A stretch of DNA of 37,915 bases from Microbacteriaceae bacterium (GTDB lineage: Bacteria > Actinomycetota > Actinomycetes > Actinomycetales > Microbacteriaceae): NCBI GenBank assembly GCA_003852775.1, contig RDDZ01000125.1:1-37915 (forward strand). Reading direction: 5' to 3'. The position numbers and the translations under genes were made by a program. The notes under the pieces are model-generated. The model made no database searches, was not told the origin of the DNA, and saw nothing but the letters and a program-made list of their open reading frames with translations. Shown here piece after piece: positions 1 through 6,969 of the stretch. Position 1 is the first letter of the stretch; every line of letters begins with the position of its first letter.

Positions 1-440
1 TCCGCGGCGCACGCTCCACCGGCCCCGCGCGAGGGCCCGGCTCCGCTGCGTCAGCCAGGCACCGCGGCAATCCGCAGCGCACGCTCCACCGGCCCCGCGC
101 GAGGGCCCGGCTCCGCTGCGTCAGCCAGGCACCGCGGCAATCCGCAGCGCACGCTCCACCGGCCCCGCGCGAGGGCCCGGCTCCGCTGCGTCAGCCAGGC
201 ACCGCGGCAATCCGCAGCGCACGCTCCACCGGCCCCGCGCGAGGGCCCGGCTCCGCTGCGTCAGCCAGGCACCGCGGCAATCCGCAGCGCACGCTCCACC
301 GGCCCCGCGCGAGGGCCCGGCTCCGCTGCGTCAGCCAGGCACCGCGGCAATCCGCAGCGCACGCTCCACCGGCCCCGCGCGAGGGCCCGGCTCCGCTGCG
401 TCAGCCAGGCACCGCGGTAGTCCGCAGCGCACGCTCCGCC
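1..440. repeat. 70-bp tandem repeat array, six full copies plus a partial one
   Basis: Units begin at 1, 71, 141, 211, 281 and 351, with a truncated copy at 421-440. Copies 2-5 look identical. Copy 1 differs at one base (tccgcGgcgc for tccgcAgcgc), copy 6 ends in tag instead of caa, and the partial copy has one change before the match ends. The window opens inside the array, so it probably extends further left. Each unit holds an imperfect GC hairpin (ccggcccc gcgcga gggcccgg), and CGCTGCG near the end of a unit can pair with CGCAGCG at the start of the next. The 70-nt period is not a multiple of three, so it does not encode a repeated peptide. It lies just past the SURF1 stop codon. Confidence 0.97.
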
Positions 441-447
441 GGGTGAG

Positions 448-1284
448 CTAACCGAGGCGGTCGAGGATCGCGTCCTCGGCGTCGGCGTCGTCGTGGCGGC
501 GCTTGGGCGCGCGCGCCGCCTCGCGCTCCTCCTCGGGGAGGGCCGCGATCCGCTTCTCGCGCCGGTAGGCCCAGACGAGACCCACGAACGCGAGCACCCC
601 GAACGCGATCCACTGGAGCGCGTAGGAGATGTGCATCCCCTCGTCCTCCTCGGGACGCGGTCGCTGCGCGGGCATGGGTTCGACGGCCGGATCCTCGCTC
701 GCGACGAGCGCGTAGGCGGCCGTGTACCCCTCGGCGCCGAGGCGGTCGAGGATCGTCGCGACGTCGATCGACGGGATCTGCCCCTCGGGCGCCGTGCGCC
801 CGGGCAGCTCGGGCTCCGCGCCCCGCAGCCGCGCGATCACCGCGACTTCGCCCTCGGGCGGATCCGGGATCGCCTCGGGCAGGGAGTGCTCGCCGTTGCC
901 GAGCGGCAGCCAGCCGCGGTCGAGCACGATGACCGCGCCGTCCTCGAGACGGAACGGCACGAGCTGCTCGAACCCCGGACTGCCGCCGAGCACGCGGTTC
1001 CGCACGAGCAGCTGCTCGTCCACGAGGTACTCGCCGCGGAGCTCGACGCGGGTCCACTCGTCCTCGTCGTCCCACGCGTCCAGCCGGGGGAGCAGCTCGT
1101 CGATCGGGCGCGGGTCGGCGTCGTAGTTGCGCTCGACACGCTGGTTCTCGGCCGCCGTCTCCGCACGCCGCGCCCACTGCCACCACGACAGCAGGCCGCA
1201 CGTGAGAGCGAACACGACGGTGAGCGCGAGGTACGCGCTCCATCTCCGCCACCCGGTCACGGGCGGCCGCACGCCGTCGCTCAT
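448..1284 (-). CDS. SURF1 family cytochrome oxidase biogenesis protein
   Basis: 278-residue membrane protein of the SURF1/Shy1 family, which assists insertion of heme a into subunit I of cytochrome c oxidase. Predicted membrane helices lie at about residues 16-36 and 219-240, bracketing an extracytoplasmic domain with the family segments WTRVELRGEY, RNRVLGGSPGFE and VIVLDRGWLP. The C-terminal tail is charged and cytoplasmic. The ATG at 1284 is chosen because it overlaps the upstream TGA as ATGA and gives the expected short cytoplasmic N terminus; the frame stays open further upstream, but that stretch is low-complexity Arg/Pro. It is the last gene of a three-gene coupled operon and runs toward the tandem repeat array. 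Family assignment is firm; the heme a role is taken from homologues. Confidence 0.93.
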   Translation of the reverse strand: MSDGVRPPVTGWRRWSAYLALTVVFALTCGLLSWWQWARRAETAAENQRVERNYDADPRPIDELLPRLDAWDDEDEWTRVELRGEYLVDEQLLVRNRVLGGSPGFEQLVPFRLEDGAVIVLDRGWLPLGNGEHSLPEAIPDPPEGEVAVIARLRGAEPELPGRTAPEGQIPSIDVATILDRLGAEGYTAAYALVASEDPAVEPMPAQRPRPEEDEGMHISYALQWIAFGVLAFVGLVWAYRREKRIAALPEEEREAARAPKRRHDDADAEDAILDRLG

Positions 1285-1514
1285 GCCGGATCCGGGACGC
1301 GGTCGAGCTCGATGTCGAGCGCCGTCACGGCGACGGGGAAGCCCCGCGAGCCGAGGTAGTCGGAGAGGCTGTCGCGATGCTCCTGGCACGCGAGCCACAC
1401 CTTGACGCGCTCGGGCCCGTGGATGCGCGGATTGCGCCAGTTCACACGGAACTCGGCGTCGCGCGTGCAGCCGGCGGCGGAGCAGCGGATGCCGGGGTCG
1501 CCGAAGCCGATCAC
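1281..1514 (-). CDS. 77-aa Cys/His-motif protein coupled to SURF1
   Basis: Small soluble protein starting at GTG 1514, which overlaps the DUF3099 stop codon as GTGA; its own stop overlaps the SURF1 start as ATGA. It has C11-X4-C16 and a later C43-X2-H46 (WLACQEHRD), a plausible single zinc- or other metal-binding site, and a conserved-looking core WRNPRIHGPERVKVW. I recall such short proteins beside SURF1 in Actinobacteria sometimes carrying the label acetone carboxylase, which nothing in the sequence supports. Function unknown. Tight coupling suggests a link to oxidase assembly or to production of the neighbouring membrane proteins, but that is inference. Confidence 0.85.
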   Translation of the reverse strand: MIGFGDPGIRCSAAGCTRDAEFRVNWRNPRIHGPERVKVWLACQEHRDSLSDYLGSRGFPVAVTALDIELDRVPDPA

Positions 1515-1723
1515 GGTCGCCCCCCGGGGGTGCGGCGCACGAGGGCGCCGGGGCGGCGCACTCGCGCGGTCGTGCCCGTGCGGACGTTGTTCGCGATGAC
1601 GACGGCGAAGTACGGCAGGAACACGGCGCCTGCCGCGGGGATGACGAGCCACCAGCCCGGGGTCACGAGGCACAGGCCGATGCAGACGACGCGGATGCCC
1701 ATCGCGAGCGAGTACTTGAGCAT
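1511..1723 (-). CDS. DUF3099 domain membrane protein (start uncertain)
   Basis: Two-helix membrane protein with a core MLKYSLAMGIRVVCIG followed by a second hydrophobic stretch and a basic tail, fitting the actinobacterial DUF3099 family. ATG 1723 is the first canonical start, giving 70 residues. In-frame codons before it still look coding (high GC at third positions) and read THVVTELPPSPDEERRSR, like the N terminus I recall for this family. No ATG, GTG or TTG occurs between that ATG and an in-frame TAG just upstream of 1800; the only near-cognate candidate is ATC at 1792-1790, giving 93 residues. First gene of the coupled operon with the 77-aa protein and SURF1, divergent from fabG. Role unknown. 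Confidence 0.8.
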   Translation of the reverse strand: MLKYSLAMGIRVVCIGLCLVTPGWWLVIPAAGAVFLPYFAVVIANNVRTGTTARVRRPGALVRRTPGGRP

Positions 1724-1818
1724 GCGGGAGCGGCGCTCCTCGTCGGGTGACGGTGGGAGCTCCGTGACGACGTGCGTGCTGTGAGTGGCGATGCTCCAAG
1801 CCTACGTCGCGTCGCCGG

Positions 1819-1824
1819 TAGGCT
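1819..1824 (+). promoter_or_regulatory. -10 hexamer of fabG
   Basis: TAGGCT ends 8 nt before the fabG ATG, so transcription should start at or next to the start codon. No good -35 or Shine-Dalgarno sequence is visible. Confidence 0.6.
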
Positions 1825-1832
1825 CCTGAACC

Positions 1833-2540
1833 ATGACCTCTCGCACCGTCCTCGTCACCGGCGGCAACCGCGGCATCGGCTACGCGATCGCCGCCGAGTT
1901 CCTCGCACAGGGCCACCGCGTGGCCGTCACGGCCCGCTCGGGCCAGGGCCCGGAGGGCGCGCTCACCGTGCGCGCCGACGTCACCGACGCCGCCTCCGTC
2001 GACGCCGCGTTCACCGAGGTCGAGGAGAAGCTCGGCCCGGTCGAGGTCGTCGTCGCGAACGCCGGCATCACGCGCGACACCCTCCTGCTGCGCATGACGG
2101 AGGAGGACTTCACCGACGTCGTCGACACGAACCTCTCGGGCGCCTTCCGCGTCGTCAAGCGCGCCTCGAAGGGCATGCTCAAGGCGCGCTTCGGTCGCGT
2201 CGTCCTCGTGTCGAGCGTCGTCGGACTGCTCGGCAGCGCCGGGCAGATCAACTACGCCGCCTCGAAGGCCGGCCTCGTGGGCATCGCCCGCTCGCTCACG
2301 CGCGAGCTCGGCTCGCGCGGCATCACCGCGAACGTCGTCGCACCGGGCTTCATCGAGACCGACATGACGGCCGAGCTGCCCGAGGAGCAGCAGAAGCAGT
2401 ACCTCTCGCAGATCCCCGCGGGCCGCTTCGCGCAGCCGGAGGAGGTCGCGCGCGTCATCACGTGGCTCGCGTCCGACGACGCCGGGTACATCTCGGGCGC
2501 CGTGATCCCCGTCGACGGCGGCCTCGGGATGGGGCACTGA
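1833..2540 (+). CDS. fabG: 3-oxoacyl-ACP reductase (SDR family)
   Basis: 235-residue classical short-chain dehydrogenase. It shows the Rossmann motif TGGNRGIG (9-16), the NAG motif (76-78), catalytic Ser127/128, Tyr141 and Lys145 (YAASK), and the C-terminal PGFIETDM and VDGGLGMGH segments typical of FabG/MabA. It should reduce 3-oxoacyl-ACP with NADPH in fatty acid elongation. The ATG follows a -10 hexamer by 8 nt and opens directly into the beta-1 strand. It stands alone: the DUF3099 operon diverges from it and serB converges, with a 13-bp gap. FabG-like SDRs also reduce other substrates, so the exact substrate is inferred from motif similarity. Confidence 0.88.
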   Translation: MTSRTVLVTGGNRGIGYAIAAEFLAQGHRVAVTARSGQGPEGALTVRADVTDAASVDAAFTEVEEKLGPVEVVVANAGITRDTLLLRMTEEDFTDVVDTNLSGAFRVVKRASKGMLKARFGRVVLVSSVVGLLGSAGQINYAASKAGLVGIARSLTRELGSRGITANVVAPGFIETDMTAELPEEQQKQYLSQIPAGRFAQPEEVARVITWLASDDAGYISGAVIPVDGGLGMGH

Positions 2541-2553
2541 CGCCCCCGCGCGT

Positions 2554-3192
2554 CTAGCGGCCGAGCCCCATGAGGGGCAGCAGCATCGACAGGTCGCGCT
2601 CGTCGAGCAGCACGTCCGCGACGTCGCGCACGGGCGCCTTCGCGTCGAAGCCGACCGAGAGGCCCGCGAGGGCCATCATCGGGAGGTCGTTGGCGCCGTC
2701 GCCCACCGCGAGCGTCTGCGAGACGGGGATGCCTGCGGCGTCCGCCCACTCCTGCAGGGCCTCGGCCTTCGCGGCGGCGTCGACGACGGGAGGGACGACG
2801 CGTCCCGTGAGCACGCCGTCGACGACCTCGAGGCGGTTGGCGCGCCAGTGGTCGAGCCCGAGGCGCTCGGCGATCGGGTCGATGACCTCGTGGAAGCCGC
2901 CCGACACGACGGCGACCCGGCCGCCCGCGGCGTGGACGCCCGCGATCATCTCGGGGACGCCGCGGGTCACCGTCACGCGCGCGCCGACCTCGGCGAACAC
3001 CGACTCCGGCAGTCCCGCGAGCGTCGCGACGCGCTCGCGCAGGCTCTCGGCGAAGTCGAGCTCGCCGTTCATGGCGCGGAAGGTGATCCGCGCGACCTCG
3101 TCGAGCGATCCGGCGGCCTCCGCGAGCAGCTCGATCACCTCGTCCTCGATGAGGGTGGAGTCGACATCGAGCACGACGAGGAAGCGGGCCAT
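2554..3192 (-). CDS. serB: Phosphoserine phosphatase
   Basis: 212-residue HAD hydrolase. Motif I is DVDSTL with nucleophile Asp9 and Asp11, followed by the SerB-type cap region, motif II VVSGG, and motif III/IV GDGANDLPM near residue 160. This fits SerB, which hydrolyses O-phospho-L-serine in the last step of serine synthesis. There is no ACT domain, so it is the short form. The start is supported by an AAGGAG Shine-Dalgarno 11 nt upstream, unlike the apparently leaderless genes around it. It lies 42 bp downstream of glgC on the same strand and is probably cotranscribed; no metabolic link between the two is evident. Confidence 0.9.
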   Translation of the reverse strand: MARFLVVLDVDSTLIEDEVIELLAEAAGSLDEVARITFRAMNGELDFAESLRERVATLAGLPESVFAEVGARVTVTRGVPEMIAGVHAAGGRVAVVSGGFHEVIDPIAERLGLDHWRANRLEVVDGVLTGRVVPPVVDAAAKAEALQEWADAAGIPVSQTLAVGDGANDLPMMALAGLSVGFDAKAPVRDVADVLLDERDLSMLLPLMGLGR

Positions 3193-3234
3193 GATCCGGG
3201 GAGCTCCTTCGAGAGCGGTGCGGGCGGGGCGGCG

Positions 3235-4476
3235 TCAGTCGACGCGGACGCCCTTGCCGACCACCGTGATGCCGGATTCGGTCACCGTGAAGCCGCGGTT
3301 GCGATCGGCGTCGTGGTCGACCCCGACGGTGGCACCGGGCGCGACGACGACGTCCTTGTCGAGGATAGCGCGCTGCACCACGGCGTTCTCGCCCACCTGG
3401 ACGCGCTCGAACACGACCGAGTCGGTCACGTGGGCGCCCGACGCGATCGTCACCCACGGACCCAGCACGGTGCGCTCGAGGTGCCCGCCCGAGACGACGC
3501 AGCCGAGCGACACGATCGAGTCGATCGCCGTGCCCGCCGTGTTCTTGCCGTCGCGCACGAACTTCGCGGGCGGCGAGTTGAGCTGCTGGCTGTAAATCGG
3601 CCAGGCCTGGTTGTACAGGTTGAAGACGGGGAGCGCCGCGATGAGGTCCTGGTGGGCCTCGAAGAACGAGTCGATGGTCCCCACGTCGCGCCAGTAGAAG
3701 CGGTCGCGGTCGGTCGACCCGGGCACGTCGTTGCGGTTGAGGTCGTACACCGCCGCCTCGCCGCGGGCCACGAAGTCGGGCACGATGTCGCCGCCCATGT
3801 CATGGTTCGAGTCGGCGCGGGCGCCGTCGCGCTGCACGGCGTCGATGAGCACGTCGGCGTCGAAGACGTAGTTGCCCATCGAGGCGAGGACCTCGCCGGG
3901 GGAGTCGGCGAGCCCCACGGCGTTCTTCGGCTTCTCGTGGAACGCCTTGATGCGCGTCGGGTCGGCCTCGTCGAGCTCGATGACGCCGAACTGGTCGGCG
4001 AGGGCGATCGGCTGGCGGATGGCGGCCACCGTGACGCCCGCGCCCGACTCGATGTGCGCCTGGATCATCTGGCTGAAGTCCATGCGGTACACGTGGTCGG
4101 CGCCGACCACGACGACGATGTCGGGCTTCTCGTCGCGGATGAGGTTGAGGCTCTGCAGGATCGCATCCGCCGAGCCCGAGAACCAGCGCTTGCCGAGCCG
4201 CTGCTGAGCGGGGACGGAGGCGACGTAGGCGCCGAGCATCCCCGACAGGCGCCAGGTCTGCGACACGTGGCGGTCGAGCGAGTGCGACTTGTACTGCGTG
4301 AGCACGACGATCTGGCGCAGGCCCGAGTTGATGAGGTTCGACAGGGCGAAGTCGATGAGGCGGTAGCCCCCGCCGAAGGGCACCGCCGGCTTGGCGCGAT
4401 CGGCCGTCAGCGGCATGAGCCGCTTGCCTTCTCCACCCGCGAGAACGATGCCGAAGACCTTGGGCGGTGCTGCCAT
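3235..4476 (-). CDS. glgC: Glucose-1-phosphate adenylyltransferase
   Basis: 413 residues, the usual GlgC length. The N-terminal nucleotidyltransferase domain has [13 protein letters not shown] (residues 12-24), the [10 protein letters not shown] metal/substrate loop and the FHEKP motif; the C-terminal part is a left-handed beta-helix with hexapeptide repeats ([21 protein letters not shown]). It makes ADP-glucose from ATP and glucose 1-phosphate. It diverges from glgA/glgM across 47 bp, the same arrangement as Rv1213/Rv1212c in mycobacteria. TACTGT lies 6 nt before the ATG. Very secure. Confidence 0.96.
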   Translation of the reverse strand: MAAPPKVFGIVLAGGEGKRLMPLTADRAKPAVPFGGGYRLIDFALSNLINSGLRQIVVLTQYKSHSLDRHVSQTWRLSGMLGAYVASVPAQQRLGKRWFSGSADAILQSLNLIRDEKPDIVVVVGADHVYRMDFSQMIQAHIESGAGVTVAAIRQPIALADQFGVIELDEADPTRIKAFHEKPKNAVGLADSPGEVLASMGNYVFDADVLIDAVQRDGARADSNHDMGGDIVPDFVARGEAAVYDLNRNDVPGSTDRDRFYWRDVGTIDSFFEAHQDLIAALPVFNLYNQAWPIYSQQLNSPPAKFVRDGKNTAGTAIDSIVSLGCVVSGGHLERTVLGPWVTIASGAHVTDSVVFERVQVGENAVVQRAILDKDVVVAPGATVGVDHDADRNRGFTVTESGITVVGKGVRVD

Positions 4477-4482
4477 GGCACA

Positions 4483-4488
4483 ACAGTA
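4483..4488 (-). promoter_or_regulatory. -10 hexamer of glgC
   Basis: On the minus strand TACTGT is followed by 6 nt and then ATG 4476. It sits back to back with the glgA/glgM promoter in a 47-bp divergent region. Confidence 0.55.
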
Positions 4489-4509
4489 GGCCAGCGATCG
4501 GGGGTGTAC

Positions 4510-4515
4510 TAGCGT
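4510..4515 (+). promoter_or_regulatory. -10 hexamer of glgA/glgM
   Basis: TAGCGT ends 8 nt before ATG 4524. This supports the start at 4524 over the in-frame ATG at 4467, which would lie inside glgC and upstream of the promoter. Confidence 0.55.
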
Positions 4516-4523
4516 CGACAGGC

Positions 4524-5741
4524 ATGCGAGTCGATGTTCTGAGCCGTGAGTACCCGCCCGAGGTGTACGGGGGCGCGGGGGTGCACGTCGCCGAGCTCGT
4601 CGCCGCTCTCCGCCGCGATGTCGACGTCGTCGTGCGCTGCTTCGGGCTGCCGCGCGACGAGCCCCACACCTACGCCTACCTCGTGCCGCCGCAGCTCACC
4701 TCGGCGAACCCCGCGCTCGCGACGCTCGGCGTCGACCTGCAGATGGCGGAGGACGTCGCGGGCGCCGACCTCGTCCACTCGCACACCTGGTACGCGAACG
4801 CCGCGGGCCACCTCGCGAAGGTGCTGCACGGCATCCCGCACGTCGTTACCGCCCACTCCCTCGAGCCGCTCCGTCCGTGGAAGGCCGAGCAGCTCGGCGG
4901 CGGCTACCGCGTCTCGAGCGAGATCGAGCGCACGGCCTTCGAGGCCGCCGACGCCGTCATCGCCGTGAGCGCGGGCATGCGCGCCGACATCCTGCGCTGC
5001 TACCCGGCGATCGACCCCGAGAAGGTGCACGTCGTGCACAACGGCATCGACCTTGAGCGATGGAAGCCCACCGAGGACGCCGCGGTGCTCGAGCGCTTCG
5101 GCATCGACCCCGACCGCCGCAGCGTCGTGTTCGTCGGCCGCATCACGCGCCAGAAGGGCCTGCCCTACCTGCTCGCCGCCGCACGGAAGCTCGACCCGGA
5201 CGTGCAGCTCGTGCTGTGCGCGGGCGCGCCCGACACGCCCGAGATCATGGCCGAGGTGCAGGAAGGCGTGCGCGTGCTCAAGGGGGAGCGCGAGGGCGTC
5301 GTCTGGATCGAGGAGATGCTCCCGCAGCACGAGCTCGCGGCTGTGCTCACCGCCGGCACCGTCTTCGTGTGCCCCTCCGTCTACGAGCCGCTCGGCATCG
5401 TCAACCTCGAGGCGATGGCGTGCGGGCTCCCGGTCGTCGGGACGGCGACGGGCGGCATCCCCGAGGTCGTCGCCGACGGCCTGACGGGGCGCCTCGTGCC
5501 GATCGAGCAGGTGCAGGACGGCACGGGCACCCCCGTCGACCCCGACCGCTTCATCGACGACCTCGCGCGCGTGCTCGACGAGGTGCTCGCCGACACCGCG
5601 ACGGCGCGGCTCATGGGGGAGGCCGGGCGGCTGCGCGCGGAGGCCGAGTTCAGCTGGGCGAGCATCGCCGAGCGCACACGGGCGGTCTACGAGAGCCTGC
5701 TGCCCCCCGAGGAGGGCACGGGCGACCCCGCGGGCGACTAG
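4524..5741 (+). CDS. glgA: Actinobacterial GT4 glycogen synthase / maltose-1-phosphate synthase
   Basis: 405-residue GT-B glycosyltransferase, family GT4. The N terminus [19 protein letters not shown] carries the glycine-rich acceptor loop; the C-terminal half has [11 protein letters not shown] and the nucleotide-sugar site [19 protein letters not shown] with the paired glutamates. It resembles mycobacterial Rv1212c (GlgM), which joins ADP-glucose to glucose 1-phosphate to give maltose 1-phosphate; many databases call the same family GlgA. Its divergent partner glgC makes the donor. GlgM activity would normally feed GlgE, which is not in this window, so glycogen synthase versus maltose-1-phosphate synthase cannot be settled here. 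Confidence 0.9.
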   Translation: MRVDVLSREYPPEVYGGAGVHVAELVAALRRDVDVVVRCFGLPRDEPHTYAYLVPPQLTSANPALATLGVDLQMAEDVAGADLVHSHTWYANAAGHLAKVLHGIPHVVTAHSLEPLRPWKAEQLGGGYRVSSEIERTAFEAADAVIAVSAGMRADILRCYPAIDPEKVHVVHNGIDLERWKPTEDAAVLERFGIDPDRRSVVFVGRITRQKGLPYLLAAARKLDPDVQLVLCAGAPDTPEIMAEVQEGVRVLKGEREGVVWIEEMLPQHELAAVLTAGTVFVCPSVYEPLGIVNLEAMACGLPVVGTATGGIPEVVADGLTGRLVPIEQVQDGTGTPVDPDRFIDDLARVLDEVLADTATARLMGEAGRLRAEAEFSWASIAERTRAVYESLLPPEEGTGDPAGD

Positions 5742-5744
5742 GCT
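5739..5744 (+). promoter_or_regulatory. -10 hexamer overlapping the glgA stop codon
   Basis: TAGGCT begins with the TAG stop codon of the preceding gene and ends 9 nt before ATG 5754 of the ABC ATPase. Confidence 0.5.
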
Positions 5745-5753
5745 GGTCCCATC

Positions 5754-6545
5754 ATGGTGCGGGTGCTGGAGTTCGAAGACGTCTCGTTCGTCCGCGACGG
5801 GAACACGATCCTCGATGGACTGAACTGGACCGTCGAGTCCGACGAGCGGTGGGTCATCCTCGGCCCGAACGGCGCCGGCAAGTCGACGATCCTCAACCTC
5901 GCGTCGGCGCACGTCCACCCGAGCTCGGGCGCCGCCCACGTGCTCGGCGAGCGGCTCGGACGCGTCGACGTGTTCGACCTGCGGCCGCGCATCGGCCTCG
6001 CGTCGACGGCGATGGCGCGGCGCATCCCGCGCAGCGAGACCGTCTACGACGCCGTGCTCACGGCCGCGTACGCCGTCACGGGGCGCTGGAACGAGTCCTA
6101 CGAGGACGTCGACACGCGCCGCGCCGAGCGCGTCATGAAGGAGTGGCGCCTCGAGGGCCTGCGCGACCGCATCTTCGGCACGCTCTCCGACGGCGAGCAG
6201 AAGCGCGTGCAGATCGGCCGCGCGGTCATGACGGATCCCGAGATCCTCCTGCTCGACGAGCCCGCCGCGAGCCTCGACCTCGGCGCGCGCGAGGAGCTCG
6301 TGCGCCTGCTGGGCGAGTACGCGGCGACGCCCGACGCCCCCGGCATGGTCGTCGTGACGCACCACGTCGAGGAGATCCCCGCCGGGTTCACGCACGCGAT
6401 GCTGCTCGCGGGAGGGCGCGTCCACGCGGCCGGTCCGATCAGCGAGGTCATCACGGGCGAGCGCCTCTCGGAGGCGTTCGGCATCCCCCTCGTCGTCTCG
6501 ACGAGCGAGGACGGCCGCTTCGCGGCGCGTGCTCAATGGGACTGA
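5754..6545 (+). CDS. Stand-alone ABC ATPase
   Basis: 263-residue ATP-binding subunit. Walker A is GPNGAGKST (37-45), the signature LSDGEQ (144-149), Walker B ILLLDEP (164-170) and the switch histidine in VVVTHHVEE (203-204). No permease or binding-protein gene is adjacent, and the protein has no membrane segment. The signature is LSDGE rather than LSGGQ, as in some soluble or ModF-like ATPases. It may pair with a permease elsewhere or act in the cytoplasm; the substrate is unknown. The start is ATG 5754; GTG three bases later is also possible. It ends 80 bp before bL31, which has its own promoter. Confidence 0.85.
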   Translation: MVRVLEFEDVSFVRDGNTILDGLNWTVESDERWVILGPNGAGKSTILNLASAHVHPSSGAAHVLGERLGRVDVFDLRPRIGLASTAMARRIPRSETVYDAVLTAAYAVTGRWNESYEDVDTRRAERVMKEWRLEGLRDRIFGTLSDGEQKRVQIGRAVMTDPEILLLDEPAASLDLGAREELVRLLGEYAATPDAPGMVVVTHHVEEIPAGFTHAMLLAGGRVHAAGPISEVITGERLSEAFGIPLVVSTSEDGRFAARAQWD

Positions 6546-6556
6546 TGCTCGTCTGC

Positions 6557-6562
6557 TAGACT
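6557..6562 (+). promoter_or_regulatory. -10 hexamer of the bL31 gene, with structured leader
   Basis: TAGACT lies 63 nt before the bL31 ATG, so unlike most neighbours this gene has a real 5' leader. The predicted transcript opens with a small hairpin (GTCGGC at 6568-6573 pairing with GCCGAC at 6581-6586). It ends in a 10-bp palindrome GAGGTACCTC (6616-6625) that contains the ribosome-binding GAGG and touches the ATG. I see no AT-rich Zur-type palindrome. Confidence 0.6.
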
Positions 6563-6625
6563 CGACAGTCGGCCCATCATGCCGACGACTTCCCCTTTTC
6601 GATTCATCTCCGACTGAGGTACCTC

Positions 6626-6874
6626 ATGAAGACCGACATCCACCCCGACTACCAGGCGATCGTCTTCCGCGACCTGGCGAGCGGCGAGACCTTCCTCACC
6701 CGCTCGACCCTGACGAGCGACAAGACCATCGAGCTGGACGGCGAGACCTACCCGGTCGTGGACGTCGAGATCTCGTCGGCCTCGCACCCGTTCTACACGG
6801 GCAAGCAGCGCATCCTCGACAGCGCCGGCCGCGTCGAGAAGTTCAACTCGCGCTACAAGAACTTCGGCAAGTAA
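6626..6874 (+). CDS. rpmE2: Type B 50S ribosomal protein bL31
   Basis: 82 residues starting [16 protein letters not shown] and containing [12 protein letters not shown] and VEKFNSRY, diagnostic of bL31. There is no CXXC pair, so this is the zinc-independent B form (YkgM/RpmE2 type), which in many bacteria replaces the zinc-binding form under zinc starvation. In Microbacteriaceae the B form may be the main one; whether a zinc-binding copy exists elsewhere cannot be seen. It is transcribed alone from TAGACT 6557 and ends at a perfect palindromic terminator. Confidence 0.97.
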   Translation: MKTDIHPDYQAIVFRDLASGETFLTRSTLTSDKTIELDGETYPVVDVEISSASHPFYTGKQRILDSAGRVEKFNSRYKNFGK

Positions 6875-6894
6875 GCCGCAGGGAACACCTGCCA

Positions 6895-6926
6895 GAGACG
6901 GCCCCGTCGATCGACGGGGCCGTCTC
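6895..6926. terminator. Perfect 32-bp palindrome, bidirectional terminator
   Basis: GAGACGGCCCCGTCGA is followed directly by its exact reverse complement, forming a 14-bp GC-rich stem with a 4-nt loop. It lies 20 bp after the bL31 stop and 43 bp after the exonuclease-Nudix stop on the other strand. Neither flank has a U-tract. Confidence 0.8.
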
Positions 6927-6969
6927 GCGCGTCGTGGGCGCGTGGGCCCGTGGGCCCGGATGCGCGGGC

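Noticed and set aside
1-440. CRISPR array
   Set aside because: The 70-bp copies are directly adjacent with no variable spacers, and no cas gene is in the window.
6563-6625. Zur box controlling bL31
   Set aside because: No TGAAAATGATTTTCA-like AT-rich palindrome is present; the symmetrical elements seen are GC-rich and lie in the transcribed leader.
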